Positions 17,958 through 26,047 of a stretch of 64,000 nt of DNA are shown in pieces; within the stretch, counting starts at the first letter, position 1, and every line of letters begins with the position of its first letter. The position numbers and the translations under genes are program-made. The notes beneath the pieces are model-generated. The model worked only from the letters and a program-made list of their open reading frames with translations. It was not told the DNA's origin and did not search any database. Source of the stretch: Agrobacterium larrymoorei (GTDB lineage: Bacteria > Pseudomonadota > Alphaproteobacteria > Rhizobiales > Rhizobiaceae); NCBI RefSeq assembly GCF_013322225.1, contig NZ_JAAMFB010000003.1, positions 62,001 to 126,000 of the forward strand. The letters are read 5' to 3'.

Positions 17958-18760
17958 CGCGATGCCCCCTGTCCTTCACGCACGATGGAGCCGGACTTGA
18001 TGACCTGGATTTCCGGCTGGCCGGAGCCGCCATTCAGGAGATATTCGGCTGCCGGAAGGTCACTGTCTCCCGCATCGGCAACGGAACGAAGTGCCAACGT
18101 CAGCCGGTCTGCCATCTGCTGCGCCACGGTAATGACCTTGGCCTGTTCGGGCGTCAGTTCCAGCGTGGCGGTTGCGCCGACGACGGAGGCGACACCATCC
18201 TCGCCTTCCTTGATCTGCTGATCGATAGCCAGAACGCGGACATTGTTCAGCACGTTCTCGGTCAGGAACGCGCCGCTTTCGCCCTTGCGCACCATGATGA
18301 CATCCACCCGATCGTTCGGCAGCACGAAGCCGCCTGCACCGGTCGCTACGGAAATTTCCGTCGCAACCGCGCGTTTTCCGGCAGGCAGAAGCGCCGACAT
18401 GATGCGCGTGCTGGAATCCACGACCTTTTCAGGACGCAGTGGCTCGCCTTCGAAAAGCGGCAGGCGGACGACCGCGCCGTTGAGCTCCGTGATGGCGTCG
18501 GGGCGTTTCGTCTCAGTCACGAAACTTTCCGTCACGCTGCCCTGAGGCCAGGGTGCCCAGTGAACGGAGCTTGCGTTCAGGCGGCTGCCGACGGGAAGGT
18601 TAATGGACGAGACGAGAACATTGACCGTCGGTTCTTTCTGAATGATCGCTTCTGCCTGCTCCATCACCTGTTGCGGTGAGGAAATCTGCATGGCCAGAAG
18701 CCCCGCCAGCCCAGCGGCCACGATGGCAACAGAAAGAATGATAACACGCGACGGTTTCAT
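17954..18760 (-). CDS. cpaB: Tad pilus periplasmic protein CpaB/RcpC
   Basis: This 268-residue protein has one N-terminal membrane helix or uncleaved signal (residues 5-25), an SAF/AFP-like domain (about 45-115; LPVGSRLNASSVHWAPWP) and an RcpC/CpaB C-terminal domain. It is needed for secretin function in Tad systems. Its stop overlaps the cpaC start by 4 bp. It heads the cpaB-C-D-E-F-tadB-tadC block, 133 bp after the prepilin peptidase gene. Confidence 0.94.
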   Translation of the reverse strand: MKPSRVIILSVAIVAAGLAGLLAMQISSPQQVMEQAEAIIQKEPTVNVLVSSINLPVGSRLNASSVHWAPWPQGSVTESFVTETKRPDAITELNGAVVRLPLFEGEPLRPEKVVDSSTRIMSALLPAGKRAVATEISVATGAGGFVLPNDRVDVIMVRKGESGAFLTENVLNNVRVLAIDQQIKEGEDGVASVVGATATLELTPEQAKVITVAQQMADRLTLALRSVADAGDSDLPAAEYLLNGGSGQPEIQVIKSGSIVREGQGASR

Positions 18761-18893
18761 GCCAGGCCCTTGAACGAGTCAGAATCTCTGCCCGCAAGAT
18801 GGCCCGCTATTGGTGTAATTATGGTTAATAAAATCTCTTCGTTACTGGTTAATCAGAAATAAACGAGATTTTCCTTGTGGGTCTACTTGGACC

Positions 18894-19403
18894 TCAAAGA
18901 AGGGATTGCATCGCAGCCTGAACGATAGGTGCTTCAGGGTAGGTCAAAAGCCCGGCGATGGCGATGGCGATGCCGTAAGGGACTTTCTTCGCGACGAGTA
19001 ACGAGTCCGGAATGGGAAGACCGCTGGCCATGATCTCCTGCGAACGAGAGCGTAGCAAGAGGATCGCGATGGTGAGTAGACCGCCGATGACGGCGACCGA
19101 AACCATGAAGCCCGCAAGCGATATATTGAAACCGAACCAGACTGCCGATGCCGTCAAAAGCTTCGCGTCGCCGCCACCCATCACATTCAGGGCAAACAGC
19201 GCGAAGCATGCGGTGAAAACGACGAGACCGGCAACGAGGCTCATGCCGATTGTCTGCCATTCCATGCCCGTGAGAGGTGCGATTACAAGATACGATCCAA
19301 TTAACGCTACAGATACCCTGTTTGGTATCGTCATTGTTAGAAGATCATTTATTGCTGCGAAAGTGAGGCACAGTGGGAGGATCAATAAAATAAAAAATGT
19401 CAT
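18894..19403 (-). CDS. cpaA: Prepilin peptidase CpaA/TadV
   Basis: This is an A24-family aspartic membrane peptidase of 169 residues that cuts the leader of the Flp prepilin and of TadE/TadF-like pseudopilins. The two catalytic aspartates are visible: D20 in AAIND and D79 in GGGDAK. It has five or six hydrophobic segments and lacks the N-methylase domain of long type IV peptidases, which is normal for TadV. It lies 55 bp downstream of the pilin gene. Confidence 0.95.
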   Translation of the reverse strand: MTFFILLILPLCLTFAAINDLLTMTIPNRVSVALIGSYLVIAPLTGMEWQTIGMSLVAGLVVFTACFALFALNVMGGGDAKLLTASAVWFGFNISLAGFMVSVAVIGGLLTIAILLLRSRSQEIMASGLPIPDSLLVAKKVPYGIAIAIAGLLTYPEAPIVQAAMQSLL

Positions 19404-19458
19404 TTATCCTCCCAGTAATTTGTTTCTTGAGCGCGTTAAGGCAGCACTCGGTAAAACT

Positions 19459-19641
19459 TTACTTTGGTGCGGCGCTGATATTCAGGTAAGTTGAAATATT
19501 ATTAAACTGGGTGCTCAACGAAGTTCCAAGAGTCTGCGCGCCAGTAATAATAGCAACAGAAATGAGGGCTGCGATAAGGCCGTATTCGATTGCCGTCGCG
19601 CCGGACTCATCTTTCATGAAACGAGCGAAAATCTTGGTCAT
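19459..19641 (-). CDS. flp: Flp/Fap-type pilin
   Basis: This 60-residue prepilin has the short basic leader MTKIFARFMKDESG, cleaved after G14, then ATAIEYGLIAALISV with E19 and Y20 at mature positions +5 and +6, the Flp hallmark. The mature pilin is about 46 residues. It is the first gene of the minus-strand Tad cluster and faces the divergent CpaC-N protein gene over a 427-bp AT-rich region. Agrobacterium calls its equivalent ctpA. Confidence 0.97.
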   Translation of the reverse strand: MTKIFARFMKDESGATAIEYGLIAALISVAIITGAQTLGTSLSTQFNNISTYLNISAAPK

Positions 19642-20068
19642 GCGGGTATCTCCTAAACTCTGTGATTGTTGTTCAGCACTCCGACAACTGTTTTTCGTTG
19701 TTCGGTTGTCCCCAAATTACAGAGTCGCAATTTCCAAGCGCTTAATAAATGCTCTTAATTTTGTGTTAAAGGCAGCATCCCAGATGCATGGTAAACGAAT
19801 TTAATCAGTATTAATTCCATTTTTATTAATCTGCTGAAAGTCCTGATAATAAAGGCATCGCTATATATTATTGTTCTGTTGCCTGTCTCACAGTGCGGCA
19901 CAGGAGCTGTCCTAATTTGGTTCGGTACGCCGCGGCGTAAGCATTGGTGAATTGTGCCGTTTACCCTTCCGCGCAAGTGTCGCGGGATTAAATCTTCATT
20001 CACCAATAACGGGCATTGTGGCGGGGACGTTACGCGCTTGCGCATATCCACAAAGGTTCACGGAACGC
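19642..20068. promoter_or_regulatory. Divergent control region between flp and the CpaC-N protein gene
   Basis: This is a 427-bp gene-free, partly AT-rich region (about 19740-19880 with many TTAATNN tracts) that must carry both promoters. It holds a perfect 14-bp palindrome, TACGCCGCGGCGTA at 19926-19939, an operator candidate. No further motif can be named with certainty. Confidence 0.55.
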
Positions 20069-20485
20069 ATGTCTTTCTCCCTGGCAAAAATAGCGGGCGT
20101 ATTGGCGATTGTTGCAGCAATGCCGGTCACCGGCCTGGCTGCGGAGGAGGATATGTTACGGGTTTCCATGAACCATGCACGTGTGCTGAAGCTGGATCGC
20201 CCTGTCAGCAAAGTCATCATCGGCAACGCCAAGGTGGCAGATGCTACGGTTGCAGATGCCACGACCATCGTGCTGACTGGTCGCAGTTTCGGAACCACCA
20301 ACCTCGTTCTGCTCGATGCGCAGGGAAACGCTATCGTGGATGAGCGTGTGCTCGTCTCCATCGACGAGGGCAACACGGTACGCGTGTTCCGCCAGACTGC
20401 TCGAACAGTCCTGTCCTGTACGCCAAACTGCGAAGAGCATTCCCAAAACGAAGGCGCCGCTGGCGCCGCCCTTGCGGGCCAGTAA
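20069..20485 (+). CDS. Solo CpaC N-terminal (pilus/secretin N) domain protein
   Basis: This 138-residue exported protein has a signal peptide in residues 1-25 (cleavage near GLAAEE) and one domain matching the N-terminal domain of the CpaC secretin: KLDRPVSKVIIGNAKVADATV and GRSFGTTNLVLLDAQGN correspond to VVDLPTDAHDILVADPSMAD and GKSVGQTNIFIFGAQG in cpaC. The secretin barrel is absent. Two cysteines near the C-terminus (CTPNC) may form a disulfide. It is divergent from flp and probably a Tad accessory protein. A longer frame from 19952 is rejected as it would hide the signal peptide. Confidence 0.85.
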   Translation: MSFSLAKIAGVLAIVAAMPVTGLAAEEDMLRVSMNHARVLKLDRPVSKVIIGNAKVADATVADATTIVLTGRSFGTTNLVLLDAQGNAIVDERVLVSIDEGNTVRVFRQTARTVLSCTPNCEEHSQNEGAAGAALAGQ

Positions 20486-20822
20486 ATTTCTCGCCCAGCA
20501 ATTTCGCTTCCCTTGAAGAAAGCCTTCAGACCCCGTGAGTGAAACAAGCTCAACGAAGAGCCCAACTTTTTTCCGTCGCACACAGATTTTCGTTTCGGAA
20601 AACGTCGGACAAGAAACACTGGATTACGGGAGAAAGCCGGACGGTGACAGACACGCGTTCAGACGCAAACATATCCAGCGAATGAGTGCCAAGCAGACAG
20701 ATGAAACAAAGTTTGAGCCAAGCAAAACAGCCTGAAGGCGTGCAACAATCTCCGCCCCGAAGGGGAAGTTTATGCATCTATTTTTCTGTAAGTTATTGAT
20801 CTGGCAAGGATCAAATAAGGAA
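20486..20822. other. Intergenic, nothing clear
   Basis: There are 337 bases between the CpaC-N protein gene and the tRNA. A 66-codon plus-strand frame (20535-20735) has no signal, motif or ribosome site and is not called. No terminator with a T run is obvious. Confidence 0.5.
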
Positions 20823-20909
20823 TGGTGCCCAGAAGAGGACTCGAACCTCCACACCCTTTCGAGTACCAGCACCTGAAGCTGGCGCGTCTACCAATTCCGC
20901 CATCTGGGC
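20823..20909 (-). tRNA. tRNA-Leu (CAG)
   Basis: Read on the minus strand, the acceptor stem GCCCAGA pairs with TCTGGGC and is followed by ACCA. The anticodon stem CCAGC/GCTGG encloses the loop TTCAGGT with anticodon CAG. The long variable arm (TACTCGAAAGGGTGT) is typical of class II tRNA-Leu, and the T loop TTCGAGT is present. CCA is encoded in the gene. Total 87 nt. Confidence 0.97.
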
Positions 20910-21182
20910 GACGAGGAGCCATGTACGGGGGGAGGCGTTCGGTGTCAACAGCCATTTTGAAGTTTTGTGACGATTGTTGTTTTTAAAAGGAAAAAACTTC
21001 TAGCGCTCGCGTAGGGCGAGATGGTGATGATGAATCAGAACTGGTTCATGGGCGGCATGTCGTCGATTCGAAGCCGGACAAAGCACTGGTCGCGAGTCCG
21101 CTTTAAAAAGGCTGGGGTGACGCACGTCAGAAGCCGCGCGCTTTCAACCGGTTCTCCCGCTTACGAAAGCGATGCCGATTTC

Positions 21183-21210
21183 AAAACGATAGCTGTCGTT
21201 TCAGCTATCG
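21183..21210 (-). terminator. Terminator of the SelW-like gene
   Basis: On the minus strand CGATAGCTG pairs perfectly with CAGCTATCG around AAACGA and is followed by TTTTG. The stop codon of the SelW-like gene lies within the first arm. Confidence 0.75.
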
Positions 21211-21512
21211 AGCCCTTCATTTGTCGTCCGGTCGAGATGGCCTAGATCCCGTTCAGGGTCGATTGCGTTGCGCAGGCGTTGTTTGAGTTCCTTCGGTCCT
21301 GGAAAGCCGCCGTCGCGCTTGCGTTCCCACAAAGTCTCACCGTCTAGCAGGATTTCGAAACGTCCTCCCGTTGCCGGAACGAGGGAGACCTCGGCCAGAT
21401 CGGTCGAGAAGGTGCTCAACAGTTCCTGCGCCATCCAAGCAGAGCGTAGGAGCCAGTTGCACTGCGTGCAGTAGATGATCGCCACGCGGGGCTTGGTGCT
21501 GGTTTCGGTCAT
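21201..21512 (-). CDS. SelT/SelW/SelH (Rdx) family thioredoxin-fold protein
   Basis: This 103-residue protein has the family redox motif C15-T-Q-C18 (YCTQCNW), with Cys at the position that is selenocysteine in some animals, then GGRFEILLDGETLWERKRDGGFPGPKE in two adjoining parts, which is the second conserved block. Bacterial members are small cytosolic proteins presumed to be thiol oxidoreductases. The start is placed at 21512 where GGAGG lies upstream; the longer frame begins inside that ribosome site. It is a single gene. Confidence 0.9.
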   Translation of the reverse strand: MTETSTKPRVAIIYCTQCNWLLRSAWMAQELLSTFSTDLAEVSLVPATGGRFEILLDGETLWERKRDGGFPGPKELKQRLRNAIDPERDLGHLDRTTNEGLDS

Positions 21513-21629
21513 GATGCCTCCATCTCTCACAAAAATATTACTCGAATTCTCATCTTTTCGGCAAATGTCCGCTTGTGTTCAAAATGCGATTTTCGCAGAA
21601 GTTTTGCATTGCAATCTTCGGAGTTTTCT

Positions 21630-22079
21630 ATGGCCAATACTGAAATTTCCCGCGCGCGCCTGATTGTACCGGCTGTCGCGCCTATTTATACCAGCACTCA
21701 TGAATTGGTGGAAACGATCCTGCGTGTCGTCGCTGGCGTTCTTCTTGTGACGCATGGTTTCGGCAAAATCACCAATCCCTTCGGTGCTGTTGGCATGGTG
21801 GAAAGCCTTGGCTTCTATCCTGGCGTCTTCTGGTCGCCACTTCTGGCTGCAACGGAATTCTTTGGCGGTATCCTGGTCGCTATCGGTCTTATGACCCGTC
21901 CGGCCTCCATAGCGGCATTCATTGTCCTGCTGGTTACGGTCTATTTCCATTGGATCGTCAAGGCTGAAGGTCTTGCAGGTGCCGAGAAGTCCATTCTCTG
22001 GGCTGCAATCTTCCTGTTCTTCGCAATCCGTGGCGGTAACTCTCATTCCGTCGACGCAAAGCTGCGCAGAGTATTTTAA
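21630..22079 (+). CDS. DoxX family membrane protein
   Basis: This 149-residue protein has four hydrophobic segments and the DoxX pattern: LRVVAGVLLVTHGFGKI near residue 30, then EFFGGILVAIGL near 75 and a C-terminal AIFLFFAIRGG. Members are small inner-membrane proteins linked to thiosulfate or quinone redox chemistry, but most have no defined role. It is a single gene between two minus-strand genes. The start at 21630 is the first with CGGAG upstream. Confidence 0.88.
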   Translation: MANTEISRARLIVPAVAPIYTSTHELVETILRVVAGVLLVTHGFGKITNPFGAVGMVESLGFYPGVFWSPLLAATEFFGGILVAIGLMTRPASIAAFIVLLVTVYFHWIVKAEGLAGAEKSILWAAIFLFFAIRGGNSHSVDAKLRRVF

Positions 22080-22084
22080 TTTAT

Positions 22085-22120
22085 TGTCATTTCGACCTCT
22101 CCCTTTGCGGGGAGAGGTCA
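22085..22120. repeat. CCTCTCCC hairpin between doxX and hutC 3' ends
   Basis: CCTCTCCC and GGGGAGAGG form a strong stem around TTTGC between two convergent genes. It resembles one arm of the dispersed repeat family seen at 10.7 and 59.8 kb and may act as a terminator. Confidence 0.45.
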
Positions 22121-22855
22121 CCCCTGTGATGTGGTGGGCAAAAATTGTGCGACGAGTTCGTGACGTTCACCGGGATACGTTACGGTGACGTGCGTAATAT
22201 AGGTCTGGCCGTTCCAGGTTCTTCGCTCTATCACAAGGCAGGCAGTGCCTATCGGGATAGCAAGTGCTCCCGCCACGCGCCGGTCTGCCGAAATCGCACG
22301 GATGCGGTGTTCAGCGGCACTCCACGGCACCTTCTGCAAAAGCCATGTGCCCGGGCCTATGAGCAGGAAATCAGCGTCTTCCGCTTCCGGCACGGAAGAC
22401 ACATTGATCACACGCTCTTCCAGGCAGAAGGGAACATTGCCCGTGAAGTGGCGACATGTCACTGCCAGTATCTTTGCGCCTTGCTTGACGTTGAGCCTCG
22501 CCCGGTCCTCGGAGGTTGCCTTGCGTAGTTCTCGATGATCCAGCCTGTAGCCATAGGCAAGACCCATATCCTGCACTTCTCGCTGGATGTCGTGAATTTC
22601 AAGAACGGCGGATTGTCCATGCGGCTGCGTGACAAAGCTGCCGGAGCGGCGACGGCGCTCGATCAGACCTTTTTTGACCAGCTCCGTCAGGGCCTTGTTC
22701 ACGGTCATGCGTGAGCAGTCGTATTCCTGAGTCAGTTCGTGCTCGAAAGGAATGCGATAACCCGGCGGCCATTTGCCCGAGAGAATACGGCCCTCGACAT
22801 CGCTCATGATGCGTTCATGCAAGGACTTTTCCGGCATAACCCCAGCTTCAGTCAT
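22118..22855 (-). CDS. hutC: Histidine utilisation repressor HutC (GntR/HutC family)
   Basis: This 245-residue regulator has a GntR winged helix in residues 10-78 (GYRIPFEHELTQEYDCSRMTVNKALTEL in two adjoining stretches) and a UTRA ligand domain in about 95-235. It is close in sequence to HutC, which represses hut genes and responds to urocanate. hutF at the left edge of the window fits a hut regulon, though it is 21 kb away. It is a single gene, convergent with doxX. The name is likely but rests on sequence resemblance only. Confidence 0.85.
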   Translation of the reverse strand: MTEAGVMPEKSLHERIMSDVEGRILSGKWPPGYRIPFEHELTQEYDCSRMTVNKALTELVKKGLIERRRRSGSFVTQPHGQSAVLEIHDIQREVQDMGLAYGYRLDHRELRKATSEDRARLNVKQGAKILAVTCRHFTGNVPFCLEERVINVSSVPEAEDADFLLIGPGTWLLQKVPWSAAEHRIRAISADRRVAGALAIPIGTACLVIERRTWNGQTYITHVTVTYPGERHELVAQFLPTTSQG

Positions 22856-23069
22856 TCAGTTCGCCCTGTTTAAGGATCGCGTGATATCACCGCGATCCAA
22901 ACTTATCCATGGCATGACGCGCTACTGCACGGCAATCGGCCACCGCATCGTCACGTGCTTTGCGAAAAGACGGGTAGAGACGTGCCGTTAGAGAGAAAAT
23001 CGATCGCTTAAAAGTCTAGCGATACTGTTCAGCAAATCTTTGCCATGCGGATTCCTGAAAAATTAATGA

Positions 23070-24368
23070 ATGAAAACTACAAATAATAACAGGGTATTAT
23101 TGTTATGTGCGAAAATGGTGCTGTGGCGAATGCGTTATGAACAGAAGTGGCCGATATCGAAACGGCGTCTACAGATCCAGCACTGCCGTGGTGGGAATTT
23201 TGGAATGCTGGCGGCGTTGATGATGCCCGTTCTGCTGGTCGCGGCGGGTGGTGCCGTTGACGTTTCGAATGCCTTTTCTGAGAAGGCCCATCTGCAGGAG
23301 AAGCTCGACGCCGGTGTTATCGCAGCGGCAGCGAAGGGAACGGCTGAGGCCCAGCGCTCCGAAATCGAGAATTTTTTTGGTGATTTGGTCGATGACGATG
23401 GCAACAAGATCGATTTGAGACAGGCGGTCTCGGTCTCGTCCAATACCGATGGCAGCGTCACGGGCGGCTTTCAATCGCAATTCAAACCGACATTTCTTCC
23501 GCTGATCGGGATGGATACGATGCCGATTTCGGTCTCTTCCACTGCGATCGCGCCAAAGGCCAAGGCATCTGGTGCGTGCATCTACGTTTTGGGCAACAAA
23601 AGCCAGGCGGTACTGATCAATTCCGGTGCGAATGTGAAGGCGGAAAATTGCGGCGTGGACGTGCAGTCCGTCAGCAATCCGGCCTTCATCATGAACAGCG
23701 GCTCAACCATCGACACGTCGCGCTTTTGCGTGAAGGGCAAACAGTACATCAAGAACGGAGGCACGCTGACAAATCTACAGGTCGGTTGCGACGCCGCGCC
23801 GGATCCGTTCGCGGGCAAATTTACGGAGCCGAAGCTCCCGGCAACCTGCACAAACAGCGGCACGAAGGATGGCCAGACCGTTTCCATGAAGCCGGGCATG
23901 CATTGCGACGTGACCTTCAACGGCAGCCCCACCATCACCTTCGAACCCGGCCTGCACATCATCAAGGGCCGCATGATCATCAACAGCAATGCCAAGGTGA
24001 CCGCGGAAGGCGTGACCTTCTACTTCCCGGATGTCGATAGCGAAATCCGCGCCAATGGCGGCCTCTCCTTCAAGGCGACCGCGCCGACCAGCGGTGCTTA
24101 CAAGGGTATTCTGATGTTCGAAAAGACCAGCGGCTCTGCCGTCGGCTCGAATACGCGGCAGTATATTTTCAACGGCTCGAAGGGTGAGACGCTGGAAGGC
24201 GTGATTTACCTGCCCAACCGCGATGTCACCTACAACTCCACCACCAATCAGGCGAACAGGATTGCGCTCGTGGTCAACACCATGATCGTCAACTCTGCCA
24301 ACTGGTTATTGAGACCATATGACGGGCTGGAAAGTAGCGCTAAGGGCGTCGCAAGGCTGGTGAAGTAA
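23070..24368 (+). CDS. TadG-like pilus-associated protein with polymer-type repeat domain
   Basis: This 432-residue protein has a TadE/TadG-like N-terminus: a polar region then a hydrophobic helix (GNFGMLAALMMPVLLVAAGG, residues about 43-62) followed by a long amphipathic helix. The C-terminal two thirds lack the von Willebrand MIDAS motif of TadG and instead show repeated short turns (INSGANVKAENC, MNSGSTIDTSRFC, KNGGTLTNLQVGC) that suggest a right-handed beta-helix. It is exported or membrane bound and may serve the Tad pilus encoded nearby. The true start could be a later Met (up to residue 22). Confidence 0.75.
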   Translation: MKTTNNNRVLLLCAKMVLWRMRYEQKWPISKRRLQIQHCRGGNFGMLAALMMPVLLVAAGGAVDVSNAFSEKAHLQEKLDAGVIAAAAKGTAEAQRSEIENFFGDLVDDDGNKIDLRQAVSVSSNTDGSVTGGFQSQFKPTFLPLIGMDTMPISVSSTAIAPKAKASGACIYVLGNKSQAVLINSGANVKAENCGVDVQSVSNPAFIMNSGSTIDTSRFCVKGKQYIKNGGTLTNLQVGCDAAPDPFAGKFTEPKLPATCTNSGTKDGQTVSMKPGMHCDVTFNGSPTITFEPGLHIIKGRMIINSNAKVTAEGVTFYFPDVDSEIRANGGLSFKATAPTSGAYKGILMFEKTSGSAVGSNTRQYIFNGSKGETLEGVIYLPNRDVTYNSTTNQANRIALVVNTMIVNSANWLLRPYDGLESSAKGVARLVK

Positions 24369-24371
24369 CAA

Positions 24372-25112
24372 TCAGCGGCCTGTTCGCCGGGCCGCTTTCC
24401 TTTCAAGCATCGACAGCCAGCTATGGATCAGAACAGCAAGTGCGGCAACGATCAGTCCCCCTTGAAGGATGAAGGCAAGGTTGTTGGATTGCAGCCCGGC
24501 GATGATCACTTCGCCCAGGGTCCGCGCCGCAACCGTTGAGCCTATGGTAGCGGTGGAAAGGCTGATAACTGCAGAGAGACGAATGCCGGCAAGAATGGCG
24601 GGCAGGGCGAGCGGCAGCTCCACCCGCATTAGTCGTTGAAAACCGGTCATGCCAACACCTCTCGCCGCCTCCATGATCGAAGGCGGAAGTGTTGTCAGGC
24701 CTGTCAGCGTGTTTTCGAAAATCGGCAGAAGTGCATAAAGAAACAGCGCAATCAGCGTCGGTTTCTGACCAAATCCCATGATCGGTACGGCAAGCGCCAG
24801 CACGGCGACGGGTGGAAAGGTCTGACCGATATTGACGATGCTACGGGATAGCGGCAGGAATTCGCGGCCGAATGGACGGCTGACCAGAATGGCAAGCGTC
24901 CCGGCAATCAGGATCGCGGCACCCGTGGCAATGGCAACGATCGAAAGGTGCGATATCGTCAGCGAGAGCAGGTTCGCCTGGGTATAGATCGCAGGCGCAT
25001 TGGTCTGGGCGAGAGGCCTGAACAGTGGCGCGAAAAACTCCGGCTGGATCACGAAAGCAATCAGCAAGACGGTAAGAGCTAGGAGAAGCGTGGGAGCTAT
25101 CAGCCTTTTCAT
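24372..25112 (-). CDS. Osmoprotectant-type ABC transporter permease (second)
   Basis: This 246-residue inner-membrane permease has a BPD_transp_1 domain and EAARGVGMTGFQRLMRVELPLALP, the EAA loop that contacts the ATPase, in residues about 150-175. It belongs to the OpuB/OpuC/OsmW-Y group of permeases for glycine betaine, choline or similar compounds. It is the last gene of a four-gene minus-strand operon; its ATG overlaps the ATPase stop by 4 bp. A longer upstream frame is not needed. Confidence 0.9.
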   Translation of the reverse strand: MKRLIAPTLLLALTVLLIAFVIQPEFFAPLFRPLAQTNAPAIYTQANLLSLTISHLSIVAIATGAAILIAGTLAILVSRPFGREFLPLSRSIVNIGQTFPPVAVLALAVPIMGFGQKPTLIALFLYALLPIFENTLTGLTTLPPSIMEAARGVGMTGFQRLMRVELPLALPAILAGIRLSAVISLSTATIGSTVAARTLGEVIIAGLQSNNLAFILQGGLIVAALAVLIHSWLSMLERKAARRTGR

Positions 25113-26047
25113 GAAGCGCCAGCGGCCCGTTGAAGCAAGGTTTCCCGGCGGATGCGGCCACGCCGCTGCCCATCGTGTCCGATAACCGGCAGCAGGTCCC
25201 GCCCCGTCCACAGCATGGCCGAAAGCGCATCGCGTTGGCTCATACCTTCCGTCAAGGGCTCACCTTCCGCCTCTCCCGGCTCGATGATGTCCACAACGGT
25301 TCCGACTGAAAGCAGCCGCAACGGACGCTCCCGTTCACCGATCATCGTGCGCACGAAATCTGTGGCCGGTTTCAGCACCAGATCGGCCGGAGGGCCGTAT
25401 TGCACGATTTTGCCTTTGTCCATCACGGCGATCCGGTCAGCCAGATGAAACGCTTCATCCATGTCGTGCGTGACGAGAACTATGGTGACGCCAAGCTGTT
25501 TCTGGATGACAAGAAGGTCGTCCTGGGCCTTGGCACGGATGATCGGGTCCAGCGCACCGAAAGGTTCATCCATCAGCAGAATGTTCGGTTCAGCCGCCAG
25601 CGCCCGCGCAACGCCCACGCGCTGCTGCTGCCCGCCGGAAAGTTCACTTGGAAAACGGGTTGCGTAAAGCGAGGGGTCCAGCTGGAACAGAGTAAGGAGC
25701 TCAGAAACCTTCGCATCGATACGAGCGCGCTGCCATCCAAGCAGTTCCGGCACGGTGGCGATATTCTGCGCAATGGTCCGGTGCGGAAAAAGCCCGTGTC
25801 CCTGAATGGCGTAGCCGATGCTGCGGCGAAGCTGGAATCCGGGAATGTCGAGAACATCCTTCCCGTCGATGCGGATGGTGCCGGAGGTTGGGTCGACCAG
25901 ACGATTGATCATTCTCAATAGCGTCGTCTTGCCGGAGCCGGAGGTGCCGACGATGATGGTGATGCTGCGTGGCTCCACCCTCAACGATACATCGTCGACC
26001 ACAGCCGCGTTGCCGTACCGCTTGGTCAGTTTTTCGATTTCGATCAT
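25109..26047 (-). CDS. Osmoprotectant-type ABC transporter ATP-binding protein
   Basis: This 312-residue ATPase has Walker A GTSGSGKTT (34-42), the Q loop near residue 82, signature LSGGQQQR (136-143) and Walker B ILLMDEP (156-162). The C-terminal 70 residues resemble a worn CBS-domain region as in OpuA/OpuC-type ATPases, which sense ionic strength in some species. It overlaps both neighbouring permease genes by 4 bp. The substrate is probably a quaternary amine, by homology only. Confidence 0.92.
   Translation of the reverse strand: MIEIEKLTKRYGNAAVVDDVSLRVEPRSITIIVGTSGSGKTTLLRMINRLVDPTSGTIRIDGKDVLDIPGFQLRRSIGYAIQGHGLFPHRTIAQNIATVPELLGWQRARIDAKVSELLTLFQLDPSLYATRFPSELSGGQQQRVGVARALAAEPNILLMDEPFGALDPIIRAKAQDDLLVIQKQLGVTIVLVTHDMDEAFHLADRIAVMDKGKIVQYGPPADLVLKPATDFVRTMIGERERPLRLLSVGTVVDIIEPGEAEGEPLTEGMSQRDALSAMLWTGRDLLPVIGHDGQRRGRIRRETLLQRAAGAS

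Noticed and set aside
19952-20068. Longer N-terminus for the CpaC-N domain protein
   Set aside because: It would place 39 extra residues before a clear signal peptide; the ATG at 20069 is the natural start.
20535-20735. 66-codon ORF before tRNA-Leu
   Set aside because: No ribosome site, no motif, low-complexity polar composition; not supported.
21021-21245. 74-codon ORF starting MVMMNQNWFMGG
   Set aside because: It lacks a ribosome site and recognisable motifs, runs into the terminator of the SelW-like gene on the other strand, and looks like chance.
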